From Brachybacterium phenoliresistens (GTDB lineage: Bacteria; Actinomycetota; Actinomycetes; Actinomycetales; Dermabacteraceae): DNA of 64,000 bases. The stretch lies in the NCBI RefSeq assembly GCF_000576425.1, contig NZ_KK069990.1, positions 62,001-126,000 on the forward strand, in the 5' to 3' direction. Positions 47,300 to 56,670 of the stretch are shown here, piece after piece. The notes below the pieces were generated by a model. That model saw only the letters and a program-made list of their open reading frames with translations, did no database searches and was not told the DNA's origin. Within the stretch, counting starts at the first letter, position 1; each line of letters starts with the position of its first letter. A program made the position numbers and the translations under genes.

Positions 47300-47374
47300 A
47301 TGCTGTGCTCGATGCCGCGGTCGGTTCCGCGGTTCCCGGGCTCCGGATGGTGCGGAGCCCGCGGGGTGGGGGCG

Positions 47375-47572
47375 TCAGCGTCGCCGCGCCGATGCGGGCG
47401 AATCATCCGCCCACTCGTCGGTCCCCTCGTCGTCCCAGTCGCCCTGCTCCTCGTTCGCGGAGGCCTTCGACTGCAGCTCGCGCTGGAGCGCGGTGAGGTC
47501 GGTGGGCGGGCTGTAGTACTTGAGGTCCCGAGCCACCTTAGTCTGCTTGGCTTTCTGTCGGCCACGACCCAT
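47375..47572 (-). CDS. DUF3073 family protein
   Basis: 65 residues, highly charged. Starts MGRGRQKAKQTKVARDLKYY and continues SPPTDLTALQRELQ, the DUF3073 signature; the C-terminal half is Asp/Glu-rich and ends with Arg residues. Function unknown; the basic N-terminus could bind nucleic acid. ATG 47572 is where family similarity starts. It is conserved beside purM and bldC in Actinobacteria. Confidence 0.93.
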   Translation of the reverse strand: MGRGRQKAKQTKVARDLKYYSPPTDLTALQRELQSKASANEEQGDWDDEGTDEWADDSPASARRR

Positions 47573-47844
47573 GGATCTGACCCCCTGTGCGTCGGGTGCG
47601 GGCGAGGCGGCCCGGAAGATGGCAGTGATTTCGGAACCCAACCTTACAACGAACGCGCCGTGGGGCGGTAACCCGAACGGCGTGAGGTCGCGCTCACGTC
47701 GGCGCCGATGCCGGACAGGGAGGGGCGTCGAGGCGACGAGAGCTCCGAAAGCGGTATCCGAGGGCGTAGGCTTGCTGTTCACGACATGACTGTGACGATG
47801 GGCGGGCGTGGCCGCGCCCCGAGAACGAGGAGGGGACACCCCCG

Positions 47845-48069
47845 ATGGCTGCATCCGCGGAGAACCACGATGTTGCGACGGCGTCGATCGGCAGTCTCAT
47901 GACGCCGGCCGAGGTCGCGAAGCTCTTCCGCGTCGATCCCAAGACGGTGACCCGCTGGGCCCAGTCCGGGAAGCTGTCCTCGCTGCGCACCCTCGGCGGT
48001 CATCGACGCTACCGCCGCGACGAGGTGGAGAAGCTCCTGCAGGAGAACCTGCAGGCAGAGAGCCTCTGA
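47845..48069 (+). CDS. bldC: BldC-type MerR-like transcriptional regulator
   Basis: 74 residues. A lone winged-helix DNA-binding domain, MTPAEVAKLFRVDPKTVTRW then GKLSSLRTLGGHRRYRRDEV. This is the BldC family: in Streptomyces BldC controls the timing of development and binds direct repeats cooperatively. Here the organism need not sporulate; the family is general in Actinobacteria. AGGAGGGG precedes ATG 47845. The 272-nt gap shared with divergent DUF3073 is the likely site of regulation; a TAGGCT box near 47766 is a weak candidate. Confidence 0.93.
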   Translation: MAASAENHDVATASIGSLMTPAEVAKLFRVDPKTVTRWAQSGKLSSLRTLGGHRRYRRDEVEKLLQENLQAESL

Positions 48070-48079
48070 GCCCCTCTCC

Positions 48080-49123
48080 GTGACGCGCGCCGCCCGTCGC
48101 AGGACGAGCGATGCCGGGTGGCGCCGGGACGTCCTGGGCGCGGGCTTCCGCTGCCGGACGCTGGACCTCGGCGAGGACGAGGAGGGCCCGCTGCGGGCGG
48201 TGGCGGTGCGCTGCCTGCCCGGACCTGCCGCCTCGCGCGGCGCGGCGCAGGCCGCGCAGCGCCGTCGCATCCCGGTGCTGCTGATCCACGGCTGGTCCGA
48301 CTACGTGCTGGACCGCCGCCTCATGCTGCATCTGTATGCACGAGGCTTCGACGTGTGGGGAGTGGACCTGCGCAAGCACGGGCGCAGCCTCCTGCCCGGG
48401 CAGACCCCCACCGCGGTGCGGGACCTGTCCGAGTACGACGCCGAGATCGCGGCGATGCTGGACCTGATCGGCCGGGACCGTCCCCCGGTCCTGCTCGCCC
48501 ACTCCACCGGCGGCCTCACGGCCGCGCTGTGGGCGCAGCGCCGCCCGGGGACGGTGCGCGCGCTGGTGCTGAACTCCCCGTGGCTGGAGTTCCACGCCGG
48601 CGCCGCCGCCCGGGAGGCGATCCGCCCCGCGCTGCGCGCCCTGGCGCAACGGGCGCCGACGGCACGGGTGCTGCCCCGCGGATCGACGCACTACACCCGC
48701 ACCACCCATGCCCTGTTCGGCGGCGAGACGCCCTACTCGCTGCGCTGGAAGCCGCCGGGCGGCCACGACTTCCCGGCCTGCACGCTGAGCGCCGTGCTCG
48801 AGGGGCAGGCGCGACTGCGCCGCGGCGGGCCCCTCGCCGTCCCCACCCTCGTGCTCCACTCGTCCCGCTCGGTGTTCGGGCTGCGCTTCCGCTCCGACAT
48901 GGCCGAGGCCGACATCGTGCTGAACGTGCGGACCATCGCTGCGGCCGCCCGCCAGCTGGGGCCGTCGGTGCGCATCGAGCCCGTCGACGGGGCGCGCCAC
49001 GACGTCTTCCTCTCCGCCCCGGCGGTGCGCAGGCGGGCCCTGGAGATCGTCGAGGACTGGCTGAGGGAACTCCCGGACATCGGTCCTACGATGACTCGGG
49101 ACGTCCCGCCGGGACGCCCGTGA
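48080..49123 (+). CDS. Alpha/beta hydrolase
   Basis: 347 residues, cytosolic. The fold elements are the oxyanion LLIHGWSDY near residue 78, the nucleophile elbow AHSTGG with Ser near residue 141, and the catalytic His in DGARHDVFLS near residue 312; the acid is probably Asp in the SDMAEAD region. A basic N-terminus of 15 residues precedes the domain. Lipase or esterase activity is inferred; substrate unknown. GTG 48080 is 10 nt after bldC. Confidence 0.82.
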   Translation: MTRAARRRTSDAGWRRDVLGAGFRCRTLDLGEDEEGPLRAVAVRCLPGPAASRGAAQAAQRRRIPVLLIHGWSDYVLDRRLMLHLYARGFDVWGVDLRKHGRSLLPGQTPTAVRDLSEYDAEIAAMLDLIGRDRPPVLLAHSTGGLTAALWAQRRPGTVRALVLNSPWLEFHAGAAAREAIRPALRALAQRAPTARVLPRGSTHYTRTTHALFGGETPYSLRWKPPGGHDFPACTLSAVLEGQARLRRGGPLAVPTLVLHSSRSVFGLRFRSDMAEADIVLNVRTIAAAARQLGPSVRIEPVDGARHDVFLSAPAVRRRALEIVEDWLRELPDIGPTMTRDVPPGRP

Positions 49124-49181
49124 GCGTGCACGCCGCGTCGGGGCCAGGTGCTCCCGCCGCGCATCGACGGGGAGGTGGACC

Positions 49182-49634
49182 GTGGCCGCAGCGCCCGATG
49201 ACCTGCACCGGCTCGCCGCGGCGCACCGCCGCGCCGCGGACCGGCTGACCCTGCTGCGCCTGCGCCTGGCCCGGGGGATGTCCGCCCTCGAGGGCGGAGT
49301 GGTGCACGAGACCTGGGTCGAGGAGGTCTACCCGGGCATCGGCGCCCTGGTCCGCGCGCTGCGCGCCGACCACGACCGCCTCGAGGCGGCGGCCGCCGCC
49401 GCGGAGCGTGCCAGCGGCCGCCGGATGGGCGGCTATGCGGGGGCGGGCTTCCTGGGGCGCGGCGACCGGGCCCGCGAGCAGGTCGAGCAGGTGCGCCAGG
49501 TGATCGCCTTCCGCGGGCACGACCTCGGGGCGAGCATCGGCGGCTACCCCTTGAGCCCGCGCGGCCGGGCGGTCCCGCCGCACCCCTCCGAGACCCTCGG
49601 CGCGGCCACACCGGGCTACGAGGACGAGGACTGA
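49182..49634 (+). CDS. Unknown helical protein
   Basis: 150 residues, soluble and mainly helical (DLHRLAAAHRRAADRLTLLR, then ALRADHDRLEAAAAAAERAS) with a Gly-rich C-terminal third. GTG 49182 is preceded by GGGGAGGT. It follows the hydrolase gene by 58 nt and its 3' end overlaps the convergent membrane-protein gene by 19 nt. I do not recognise the family; codon bias supports that it is real. Confidence 0.55.
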   Translation: MAAAPDDLHRLAAAHRRAADRLTLLRLRLARGMSALEGGVVHETWVEEVYPGIGALVRALRADHDRLEAAAAAAERASGRRMGGYAGAGFLGRGDRAREQVEQVRQVIAFRGHDLGASIGGYPLSPRGRAVPPHPSETLGAATPGYEDED

Positions 49635-50719
49635 GCCGGCCCCTCCGAGCGCGGCCCCTGCCTGCCAGGCCCCTCCGGGCGCGGCCCCTGCGAGCCCGGC
49701 CCGCCCGACCGCAGGGCGCCGGCTGCTGCGGCCAGGGCTCCGGCCGCGACCGGGACGATCACCGTGGAGACCATGAGCACCAGGGCCGCCGCGGCCGCAT
49801 CGGCCCCCGGGACCCCCAGCGCGATCAGCGAGGCGGCGCCGACCGCTTCGGTCACCCCGGCGCCGCCCGGGGTCAGCGGCACCATCGCCACCACCCGGCC
49901 CAGCGCGAAGACCGCGACCGCCGCAGCGACGGAGAGATCCGCGTCCACGGCCCGCAGCGCCAGCAGCAGCACGAGCAGGTGCGCCAGGCGCGCGCCGATC
50001 TGGCCCGCCAGCAGCGCCGCGCCGCGGCGGCGCAGCAGCACCAGCAGCGCGTCGCGCACGTCCACGGCCGCGGCGGCCGCGGGCACCAGCGGGGACAGGC
50101 GCTCGGCCACGGCCGCCACCAGCGGCCGCGAGAGGACGACGGCGACCGCGGCGAGGGACAGGACGCCTCCGGCCGCGGCGACCAGCGCGGCCGCCCAGGT
50201 CCCCGGCAGGTCCAGCTGTGCGCCCGCCACGACGTAGGCGACCAGCCCCGCCCCGGGGACCAGCACGGCGGTGACGGCGAGGTCGCCGAGGGAGAAGGCG
50301 AGCAGTCCGAGGACGATCGTGCTCACGCCCAGCCCGCCCCGCCGCAGCAGCCAGCCCAGCATGCCGGTCCCCAGCAGGGCGCCGCCCGGGATCGCGATGC
50401 TCATCGCGGAGGTCGCCGCGTACGCCGGGAGCAGGCGGGCGGTGCGGCTGCCGGGGACCACGGCGCGCAGCGACAGGGTCTCCAGGACCAGGGCCAGCAG
50501 CCCCAGGCCGATCGCGGCCGCGATCACCCCGGCGGGCAGGCGCCCGAGCTCGGCGAGGATCTGCGGCCAGGAGGCGCCGGCGAGCCAGGGGAGCCCCAGG
50601 GCCAGGACGAGGACCAGGAGGACGGCGGAGGCCGCGGCGGTGATCACGCGGCGCCGGCCTGCCCGCGGCCGACGCTCGAGATCCGCGACGAGGTCCTCGG
50701 GGAGGTCGAGTTCGGCCAT
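49616..50719 (-). CDS. LPG-synthase-TM (UPF0104)-type membrane protein
   Basis: 367 residues with about 8 membrane spans and the 'flippase-like' layout of the lysylphosphatidylglycerol synthase TM region. Recognisable pieces are SIAIPGGALLGTGMLGWLLRRG near residue 112 and VPLTPGGAGVTEAVG near residue 295, the conserved loop of this family. No aminoacyl-transferase domain is attached, so lipid or glycan transport is more likely than LPG synthesis. The C-terminus is a Gly/Pro/Arg repeat tail (GPRPEGP type) that overlaps the convergent gene. Confidence 0.78.
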   Translation of the reverse strand: MAELDLPEDLVADLERRPRAGRRRVITAAASAVLLVLVLALGLPWLAGASWPQILAELGRLPAGVIAAAIGLGLLALVLETLSLRAVVPGSRTARLLPAYAATSAMSIAIPGGALLGTGMLGWLLRRGGLGVSTIVLGLLAFSLGDLAVTAVLVPGAGLVAYVVAGAQLDLPGTWAAALVAAAGGVLSLAAVAVVLSRPLVAAVAERLSPLVPAAAAAVDVRDALLVLLRRRGAALLAGQIGARLAHLLVLLLALRAVDADLSVAAAVAVFALGRVVAMVPLTPGGAGVTEAVGAASLIALGVPGADAAAAALVLMVSTVIVPVAAGALAAAAGALRSGGPGSQGPRPEGPGRQGPRSEGPAQSSSS

Positions 50720-50788
50720 GGCTGTGATTCTCGCACGCGGGGGAGCGACGTCCGGGCCGGAGCGGCGGCCCCCGAGTATGCTGACACC

Positions 50789-51133
50789 ATGTCAGCTCTT
50801 ATCGGGATCCTCGTCGTCCTCCACCTCCTCTGCTGGGCCGTCGCGCTGGGCACCTGGGTCGCCGCCGCGCGCACCAAGGAGCCGAACCCCGGCATGTTCC
50901 ATGCCGCCGCCGGTGCGCTCGCGTTCGGCGTCGTGCTGATGGCGATCGGCATGGCGACCGGGGGCGGCGGCCACCTCTGGTACACCCTCAAGCTCGTGTT
51001 CGCCCTGATCGTGGCGATCAGCGCCTTCGTGGCGCGGCGCCAGGGGCCGCAGACCCCGGCCGCCGTGTGGTTCGCGATCCCCGCCGGGATCGTGATCAAC
51101 GTGATCATCGCCGTGTTCCACATCGGCGCCTGA
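50789..51133 (+). CDS. Small integral membrane protein, unknown
   Basis: 114 residues, four hydrophobic spans (about 3-24, 36-56, 65-82 and 92-112), little outside the membrane. TATGCT-N6-ATG gives a leaderless start at 50789. The frame continues upstream across the divergent gene but without hydrophobic or family character. Function unknown. Confidence 0.7.
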   Translation: MSALIGILVVLHLLCWAVALGTWVAAARTKEPNPGMFHAAAGALAFGVVLMAIGMATGGGGHLWYTLKLVFALIVAISAFVARRQGPQTPAAVWFAIPAGIVINVIIAVFHIGA

Positions 51134-51138
51134 GCCGC

Positions 51139-51162
51139 CCGCGGGCCCGGCCGGGCCCGCGG
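51139..51162. repeat. 24-nt perfect palindrome
   Basis: Loopless palindrome with arm CCGCGGGCCCGG, just after the preceding small membrane-protein gene; probably folds as a hairpin terminator, although a dimer-binding site is also possible. Confidence 0.6.
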
Positions 51163-51269
51163 CGCCCCCAGGACCAGCGGCCCCGGCCCCCCGCCGCCCC
51201 GCGCCGGTCGTCCACAGCGACGGCGCGGGGCGCTCGTGCGTCCGGGCGCGCGCCTATCCTGGGGGAGCC

Positions 51270-54092
51270 ATGACTCTGTTCGACGATTTCTCGCTGCCCG
51301 ATGCCTTCCGACGCCTGGAAGGGGTGCGGGCGGTTCCCGCGAGCGCGTCGGACGCCGACGCCCCCGCGGCGCCCGATGCCGCCCCGCCGTACGAGGACGC
51401 CCCGCCGAGGGACGCCGACGCCCCGCCGCGCGAGGACGAGCTCCCGCCCCCGCCGGACGACGACCAGGCCCCGCCGGATCCGGAGGACGTCCCGCCGCCG
51501 CCGGAGGACCGGGACCCGCAGTGGGCCCCGGCGCACGGCGCGACGGGCCCGGGGCCGCACGGCCCCGCGGGCGCTGCGCGTCGTCCCTGGGCCGCGCCGG
51601 AGGAGGTCGGGGCCGGCCTCGCCGAGCTGGTCGAGGGCCTGAACCCGCCGCAGCGCGAGGCCGTCGAGCACCGCGGCAGCCCGCTGCTCATCGTCGCCGG
51701 CGCCGGCTCGGGCAAGACCCGCGTTCTCACCCGTCGCATCGCGCACCTGCTGCGCTCGGGGCAGTCCCTGCCCGGGGAGATCCTCGCGATCACCTTCACC
51801 AACAAGGCCGCCGCCGAGATGAAGGAGCGCGTGGCCGAGCTGGTGGGCCCCGTCGCGCGCAGCATGTGGGTGTCGACCTTCCACTCCGCCTGCGTGCGGA
51901 TCCTGCGCCGCGACGCCCAGGCCGCCGGCCTGAAGAGCTCCTTCACGATCTACGACTCCGCGGACTCCCTGCGGCTGATCACGAACATCGCCAAGGATTT
52001 CGGCCTCGACGTCAAGAAGAACCCGCCGCGGGGCATCGCCAGCCGCATCTCCACCCTGAAGAACGACCTCGTCGACCCGATCGACTGGGCCGATCAGGCC
52101 GAGGCGTCCAAGAACCCCTGGGACCGCTCGATCGCCCAGGTGTACACCGCGTACACCGAGCGCCTGCGCCAGGCCAACGCCGTCGACTTCGACGACATCA
52201 TCGGCCTCACCGTGAACCTCCTGCGCGAGAACCCCGCGATCCGCGAGGGCTACCGCCGCCGCTTCCGCCACGTGATGGTCGACGAGTACCAGGACACCAA
52301 CCCCGCGCAGTACGCCCTGGTGCGCGAGCTGGTGGGGGACGACCCGCACGCCGACCTCACCGTCGTGGGCGACTCCGACCAGTCGATCTACGCCTTCCGG
52401 GGCGCGACGATCCGCAACATCGTCGAGTTCGAGGAGGACTTCCCCTCGGCCCGCACCATCGTGCTCGAGCAGAACTACCGCTCCACGCAGAACATCCTCA
52501 CCGCGGCCAACGCCGTCATCGAGGAGAACCAGGGGCGGCGCAAGAAGAACCTGTGGACCGACCACGGCGCCGGCGAGAAGATCACGCTGTACGTCGCGGA
52601 CGACGAGCAGAGCGAGGCGCGGTACATCGGCCGCCAGATCGACGCCCTCGTCGATGCCGGCCGCAAGGCCTCCGACGTGGCGATCTTCTACCGCGCCAAC
52701 GCCCAGTCCCGCGCGCTCGAGGACCAGCTGATCCGCGTCGGCCTGCCCTACCGGGTCATCGGCGGGACCCGCTTCTACGAGCGCCGCGAGATCAAGGACG
52801 CCATCGCCTACCTGCGCGTCCTCACCAACCCGGCCGACGAGATCAACCTGCGCCGTATCCTCAACGTCCCCAAGCGCGGCATCGGCGACCGGGCGGAGGC
52901 CGCGATCGCCCTGCTGGCCGAGCAGGAGCGGATCGGGTTCGCGGAGGCTCTGCGCCGCGCGGAGGAGGCCCCGGGCATCGCGACCCGCTCCCTCAGCGCC
53001 GTGCGCCGGTTCGTGGCCATGCTCGAGGAGCTCGGCGAGCTGCTCGAGCGGGGCGAGGGGCCGGCCGAGGTGCTCGAGGCGATCCTGCAGAAGTCCGGCT
53101 ACTACGAGGAGCTGCAGAAGAGCGACGACCCGCAGGACGAGTCCCGGCTGGAGAACCTCGCCGAGCTGGTCAGCGTCGCCGCCGAGTTCGAGGCGCAGAT
53201 GGAGGCCGTCGCCGCCGCCGGCAGCGAGTTCGAGGACCTCGAGGGCGAGGACGCGACCGCCGGGCCCGAGGGCGCCGCCGGCGCCGATGCGGCGCCCGGC
53301 GCCGGGGCGGATGCGGCTCCCGGCGAGGACGTCGCGCCCGATGCGGCCCTGCTCGCCGGGGACGACCCGGAGGCGACCCTCATCGACCAGTTCCTGGAGA
53401 AGGTCTCCCTCGTCGCGGACGCGGACCAGCTCCCGGGCCAGGAGGACCAGTTCGTCACCCTGATGACGCTGCACACCGCCAAGGGCCTCGAGTTCCCCGT
53501 CGTCTTCCTCACCGGCCTGGAGGACGGCACCTTCCCGCACCAGCGCACCCTCACCGACCCCGAGCAGCTCGAGGAGGAGCGCCGCCTCGCCTACGTCGGC
53601 ATCACGCGCGCCCGCGAGAAGCTGTACATCACCCGCGCCCAGATGCGCGCGACCTGGGGCGCCCCGCAGTTCTTCCCGGGCAGCCGCTTCCTCGACGAGA
53701 TCCCCGAGGAGACCCTGGACGTGGCGCGCGCCGGCTCGACCCTCTCGGGCGCCGGGTTCTCCGGCTCGGGCGGCTACGGCAGCTCCGGCGGGTACGGCGG
53801 CTCGGGCGGCTACGGCGGCGGGCGCCGCGGACCCTCCGTCACCGGGGTCGGCGTGGGCGGCGGGCGGCGCGACGTCAGCCGCCCGTCCTTCGGCTCGGGC
53901 CGCACCCCGACGCCCACGGCCAAGCTGCCCTCCCTCGCCGTGGGGGACCGGGTCACCCACGACTCCTTCGGCATGGGCACGGTCACCGAGGTCTCGGGGC
54001 TGGACGAGAAGACGCAGGTCGAGGTGGAGTTCAAGGCCCCGCACGGGCGCAAGCGCCTGCTGCTGCGCTACGCCCCGATCACGAAGCTCTGA
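51270..54092 (+). CDS. pcrA: ATP-dependent DNA helicase PcrA/UvrD
   Basis: Superfamily-1A 3'-5' helicase for DNA repair and replication-fork maintenance. 940 residues, about 180 longer than usual. Q-motif LNPPQREAV near 120, Walker A GAGSGKT near 145, motif II DEYQDTNPAQ near 337, motif V TLHTAKGLEF near 733 and motif VI YVGITRAREKL near 775. The additions are an acidic Pro/Asp N-terminus (about 20-100), an Ala/Gly/Asp insert near 660-690, and a Gly/Ser/Tyr-rich linker (about 825-880) before a Tudor-like domain (VGDRVTHDSFGMGTV) that in PcrA binds RNA polymerase. Confidence 0.95.
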   Translation: MTLFDDFSLPDAFRRLEGVRAVPASASDADAPAAPDAAPPYEDAPPRDADAPPREDELPPPPDDDQAPPDPEDVPPPPEDRDPQWAPAHGATGPGPHGPAGAARRPWAAPEEVGAGLAELVEGLNPPQREAVEHRGSPLLIVAGAGSGKTRVLTRRIAHLLRSGQSLPGEILAITFTNKAAAEMKERVAELVGPVARSMWVSTFHSACVRILRRDAQAAGLKSSFTIYDSADSLRLITNIAKDFGLDVKKNPPRGIASRISTLKNDLVDPIDWADQAEASKNPWDRSIAQVYTAYTERLRQANAVDFDDIIGLTVNLLRENPAIREGYRRRFRHVMVDEYQDTNPAQYALVRELVGDDPHADLTVVGDSDQSIYAFRGATIRNIVEFEEDFPSARTIVLEQNYRSTQNILTAANAVIEENQGRRKKNLWTDHGAGEKITLYVADDEQSEARYIGRQIDALVDAGRKASDVAIFYRANAQSRALEDQLIRVGLPYRVIGGTRFYERREIKDAIAYLRVLTNPADEINLRRILNVPKRGIGDRAEAAIALLAEQERIGFAEALRRAEEAPGIATRSLSAVRRFVAMLEELGELLERGEGPAEVLEAILQKSGYYEELQKSDDPQDESRLENLAELVSVAAEFEAQMEAVAAAGSEFEDLEGEDATAGPEGAAGADAAPGAGADAAPGEDVAPDAALLAGDDPEATLIDQFLEKVSLVADADQLPGQEDQFVTLMTLHTAKGLEFPVVFLTGLEDGTFPHQRTLTDPEQLEEERRLAYVGITRAREKLYITRAQMRATWGAPQFFPGSRFLDEIPEETLDVARAGSTLSGAGFSGSGGYGSSGGYGGSGGYGGGRRGPSVTGVGVGGGRRDVSRPSFGSGRTPTPTAKLPSLAVGDRVTHDSFGMGTVTEVSGLDEKTQVEVEFKAPHGRKRLLLRYAPITKL

Positions 54093-54504
54093 GCGGCGGG
54101 GCGACGACCTCGACCTCGAAGCCCTCCGCGTTCTCGGCGTACCAGGCGGTGTGGTCCGCTCCGCCGGCGTGCGGGTAGGCGTCCGCGAACAGCTCGGTCC
54201 AGCCGTGCGCGGGGGCCTGGTCGCGCAGGGCGTCCAGGGCTTCGCCGTCGGGGCAGGTCAGCGCCAGATGGTTCAGGCCGGGGGAGAGGCGGTCGTGCCG
54301 CGTGCCGCGGCCGTCCCCGGACTGCTCCAGCACGATGTAGGGGCCCGAGGCATGCCGCCAGATCCGCCCCCGGTCCCAGCCCTCGACCCGTTCGGCGGTC
54401 CAGCCCAGGCGGGTCAGCAGCCATCCGAAGGACGCCTCGGCCGGTCCGAGGTCATGGGTCCACAGCTCCAGGTGATGCAGCCCGGCCGGCGGCTGCTCAG
54501 ACAT
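54079..54504 (-). CDS. VOC-family (glyoxalase/dioxygenase-fold) protein
   Basis: 141 residues. Vicinal-oxygen-chelate fold: LHHLELWTHDL at residue 9, with His as the first metal ligand, and the second half-module PGLNHLALTCPDGE near residue 72, ending FEVEVVAPP. Metal-dependent lyase, isomerase or resistance protein; substrate unknown. ATG 54504 overlaps the previous gene by 8 nt. The 3' end overlaps pcrA by 14 nt in convergent orientation. Confidence 0.82.
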   Translation of the reverse strand: MSEQPPAGLHHLELWTHDLGPAEASFGWLLTRLGWTAERVEGWDRGRIWRHASGPYIVLEQSGDGRGTRHDRLSPGLNHLALTCPDGEALDALRDQAPAHGWTELFADAYPHAGGADHTAWYAENAEGFEVEVVAPPLRAS

Positions 54505-54991
54505 CGCGGCGCCGCGGGGCGTCGTCCCCGTCCAGGTCGTCCCCGTCCGGGTCCTCGTCGTCCGGGTCCTCGTCCTCGGAGCGCAGGGACTCCAGCAGCA
54601 CCCAGCCGAAGCGCAGCGCCATGATCCCCAGGACCAGCACCAGCACGACCTGGATCGGGATCTGCACGCCGGTGCGGGTGACGACGAACCAGATGATGAG
54701 GATCGACAGACCCATGAGCACCGCGTCGCGGAACGCCGCGAGCAGCCGGCGCCCGAGGTTCGCCTCGCGGATCCTGCGCCCGGCGACGGTGGCGTAGGCG
54801 GCCGCATCCCGGCGGGCGCGGCGCCGCGAATCCCGGGTGCCCTCGTCCAGCGCCTTCCCCGCGGCCCGCGCATAGGCGCCGGCGCGCTGCGAGCTGCGCC
54901 GGGTGGACTCCTGCGCCTGCCGGGCGAGGTCCGGGGCCTGCTTGCGCGCCGTGTTCCGGGCGGCCTTCGCGTAGGTCCTCCAGTCAGCCAT
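54497..54991 (-). CDS. Unknown membrane protein, basic N-terminus and acidic tail
   Basis: 164 residues. The first 85 are Arg/Ala-rich and helical, two adjacent spans lie at about 88-108 and 112-132, and the C-terminus is Asp/Glu-rich (EDEDPDDEDPDGDDLDGDD). ATG 54991 follows GAGGAGGAGAG. Its end overlaps the VOC gene. Not recognised. Confidence 0.62.
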   Translation of the reverse strand: MADWRTYAKAARNTARKQAPDLARQAQESTRRSSQRAGAYARAAGKALDEGTRDSRRRARRDAAAYATVAGRRIREANLGRRLLAAFRDAVLMGLSILIIWFVVTRTGVQIPIQVVLVLVLGIMALRFGWVLLESLRSEDEDPDDEDPDGDDLDGDDAPRRRDV

Positions 54992-55014
54992 GCTCTCCTC
55001 CTCGAGGGCGTCGC

Positions 55015-55278
55015 TCAGCGTCGGGGGTCATCGTCGTCGCGCCAGCGGATGTCGCCCCCGCCGCGCGGCGGAGGCGAGGGACGGGACGCCCGGTGCTCGT
55101 GGTAGTAGGACAGCGCCACGTTCAGGCCGACCGTGATCACCAGGGAGAGCACGAAGCTCGCCACGGTGGAGCGGACGCCGACGACGCGCAGCAGGATGAA
55201 CAGCACGAGCAGCATCACAAGGCTGGCACCGAGCTGGTCGCGGATGCGCTGGACGAAGCTGCGGGGTTGTCGGGGCAC
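55015..55278 (-). CDS. Small two-span membrane protein, unknown
   Basis: 87 residues with spans at about 18-36 and 40-60 and a charged C-terminus ending DDDDPRR. It resembles DUF4229-like proteins only in size and layout. TACCAT-N6-GTG supports GTG 55278 as a leaderless start. It lies 23 nt upstream of the previous gene on the same strand, so the three minus-strand genes here may form an operon. Confidence 0.6.
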   Translation of the reverse strand: MPRQPRSFVQRIRDQLGASLVMLLVLFILLRVVGVRSTVASFVLSLVITVGLNVALSYYHEHRASRPSPPPRGGGDIRWRDDDDPRR

Positions 55279-55488
55279 CCCGGCATGGTAGCCGGGTCCG
55301 CTGGGCGGGGCCCGACGGGCGACGAGACCGTGCCCGCGAGACGACCACAGGGTGAACGGGGTGCCGGATCACACCGCCGTGTCCGTACCATCGGCCGGCC
55401 GCGACTAAGGTGGAGATGTTCCCAGGGACGGCTCCCCGGCCGATGACGGCCCGCCGTCCGCTGTCGACAGCGAGAGGACGAGAATCCC

Positions 55489-56658
55489 GTGGACCTGTTC
55501 GAATACCAGGCCCGTGATCTCTTCGAGAAGCACGGAGTGCCCGTGCTCGGAGGAGTCGTCGCGGAGGATCCTGCAACTGCCAAGGCTGCGGCGCAGCAGC
55601 TGGGCACCCCCGTCGTGGTGGTCAAGGCCCAGGTGAAGACCGGCGGCCGCGGCAAGGCCGGCGGCGTGAAGATCGCCAAGTCCCCCGAGGAGGCGGAGGC
55701 GAAGGCCGCCGAGATCCTCGGCATGGACATCAAGGGGCACACCGTGCACCGCGTGATGATCGCGGCCGGTGCCGACATCGCCGAGGAGTACTACTTCTCG
55801 CTGCTGCTGGACCGGGCGAACCGCAACTACCTGGCCATGTGCTCGGTCGAGGGCGGCGTGGAGATCGAGCAGCTCGCCGTCGAGCGCCCCGAGGCCCTGG
55901 CCCGCGTGGCCGTGGACCCGAACGTCGGCATCGACGAGGCGAAGGCGAAGGAGATCGTCGAGGCGGCGCGGTTCGACGCCGAGACCGGCGCCAAGGTCGC
56001 CCCCGTGCTGCAGAAGCTGTGGGACGTCTACCGCGAGGAGGACGCCACCCTCGTCGAGGTCAACCCGCTGGTCAAGACCGGTGCGGGCGACATCGTCGCG
56101 CTCGACGGCAAGGTGACCCTGGACGAGAACGCCGAGTTCCGCCACGAGGACCACGCCGCCCTGGTGGACGCGAAGGACGAGGATCCGCTCGAGGCCAAGG
56201 CCAAGGCGCTGGACCTCAACTACGTCAAGCTCGACGGCGAGGTCGGCATCATCGGCAACGGCGCGGGGCTGGTCATGTCCACCCTGGACGTCGTCGCGTA
56301 CGCCGGCGAGGAGCACGGGGTCAAGCCCGCGAACTTCCTCGACATCGGCGGCGGCGCGAGCGCCGAGGTGATGGCCAACGGCCTCTCGGTGATCCTCGGC
56401 GACGAGCAGGTCCGGGCGGTCTTCGTGAACGTCTTCGGCGGCATCACCGCCTGCGACGCGGTCGCCAACGGCATCGTCGGCGCCCTCGAGAAGCTCGGCG
56501 AGAGCGAGAACAAGCCGCTGGTCGTCCGCCTGGACGGCAACAACGTCGAGGAGGGGCGCGCCATCCTCGAGAAGGCGAACCACCCCCTGGTCACCCTGGC
56601 CGACACCATGGACGGCGGGGCCGCGCAGGTCGCCGCTCTGGCCGCGAACGGAAAGTGA
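55489..56658 (+). CDS. sucC: Succinyl-CoA ligase (ADP-forming) subunit beta
   Basis: TCA-cycle enzyme making ATP (or GTP) from succinyl-CoA, with SucD. 389 residues. ATP-grasp domain with [19 protein letters not shown] near residue 40 and the Mg-binding EVNPLVKT near residue 190; the CoA-ligase domain has [16 protein letters not shown] near residue 310. GTG 55489 is chosen because the family N-terminus [18 protein letters not shown] follows directly. sucD starts 12 nt downstream. Confidence 0.97.
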   Translation: MDLFEYQARDLFEKHGVPVLGGVVAEDPATAKAAAQQLGTPVVVVKAQVKTGGRGKAGGVKIAKSPEEAEAKAAEILGMDIKGHTVHRVMIAAGADIAEEYYFSLLLDRANRNYLAMCSVEGGVEIEQLAVERPEALARVAVDPNVGIDEAKAKEIVEAARFDAETGAKVAPVLQKLWDVYREEDATLVEVNPLVKTGAGDIVALDGKVTLDENAEFRHEDHAALVDAKDEDPLEAKAKALDLNYVKLDGEVGIIGNGAGLVMSTLDVVAYAGEEHGVKPANFLDIGGGASAEVMANGLSVILGDEQVRAVFVNVFGGITACDAVANGIVGALEKLGESENKPLVVRLDGNNVEEGRAILEKANHPLVTLADTMDGGAAQVAALAANGK

Positions 56659-56670
56659 GCTCCTCCCACC

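Noticed and set aside
47766-47771. bldC promoter
   Set aside because: TAGGCT is weak and has no -35; not listed as a feature.
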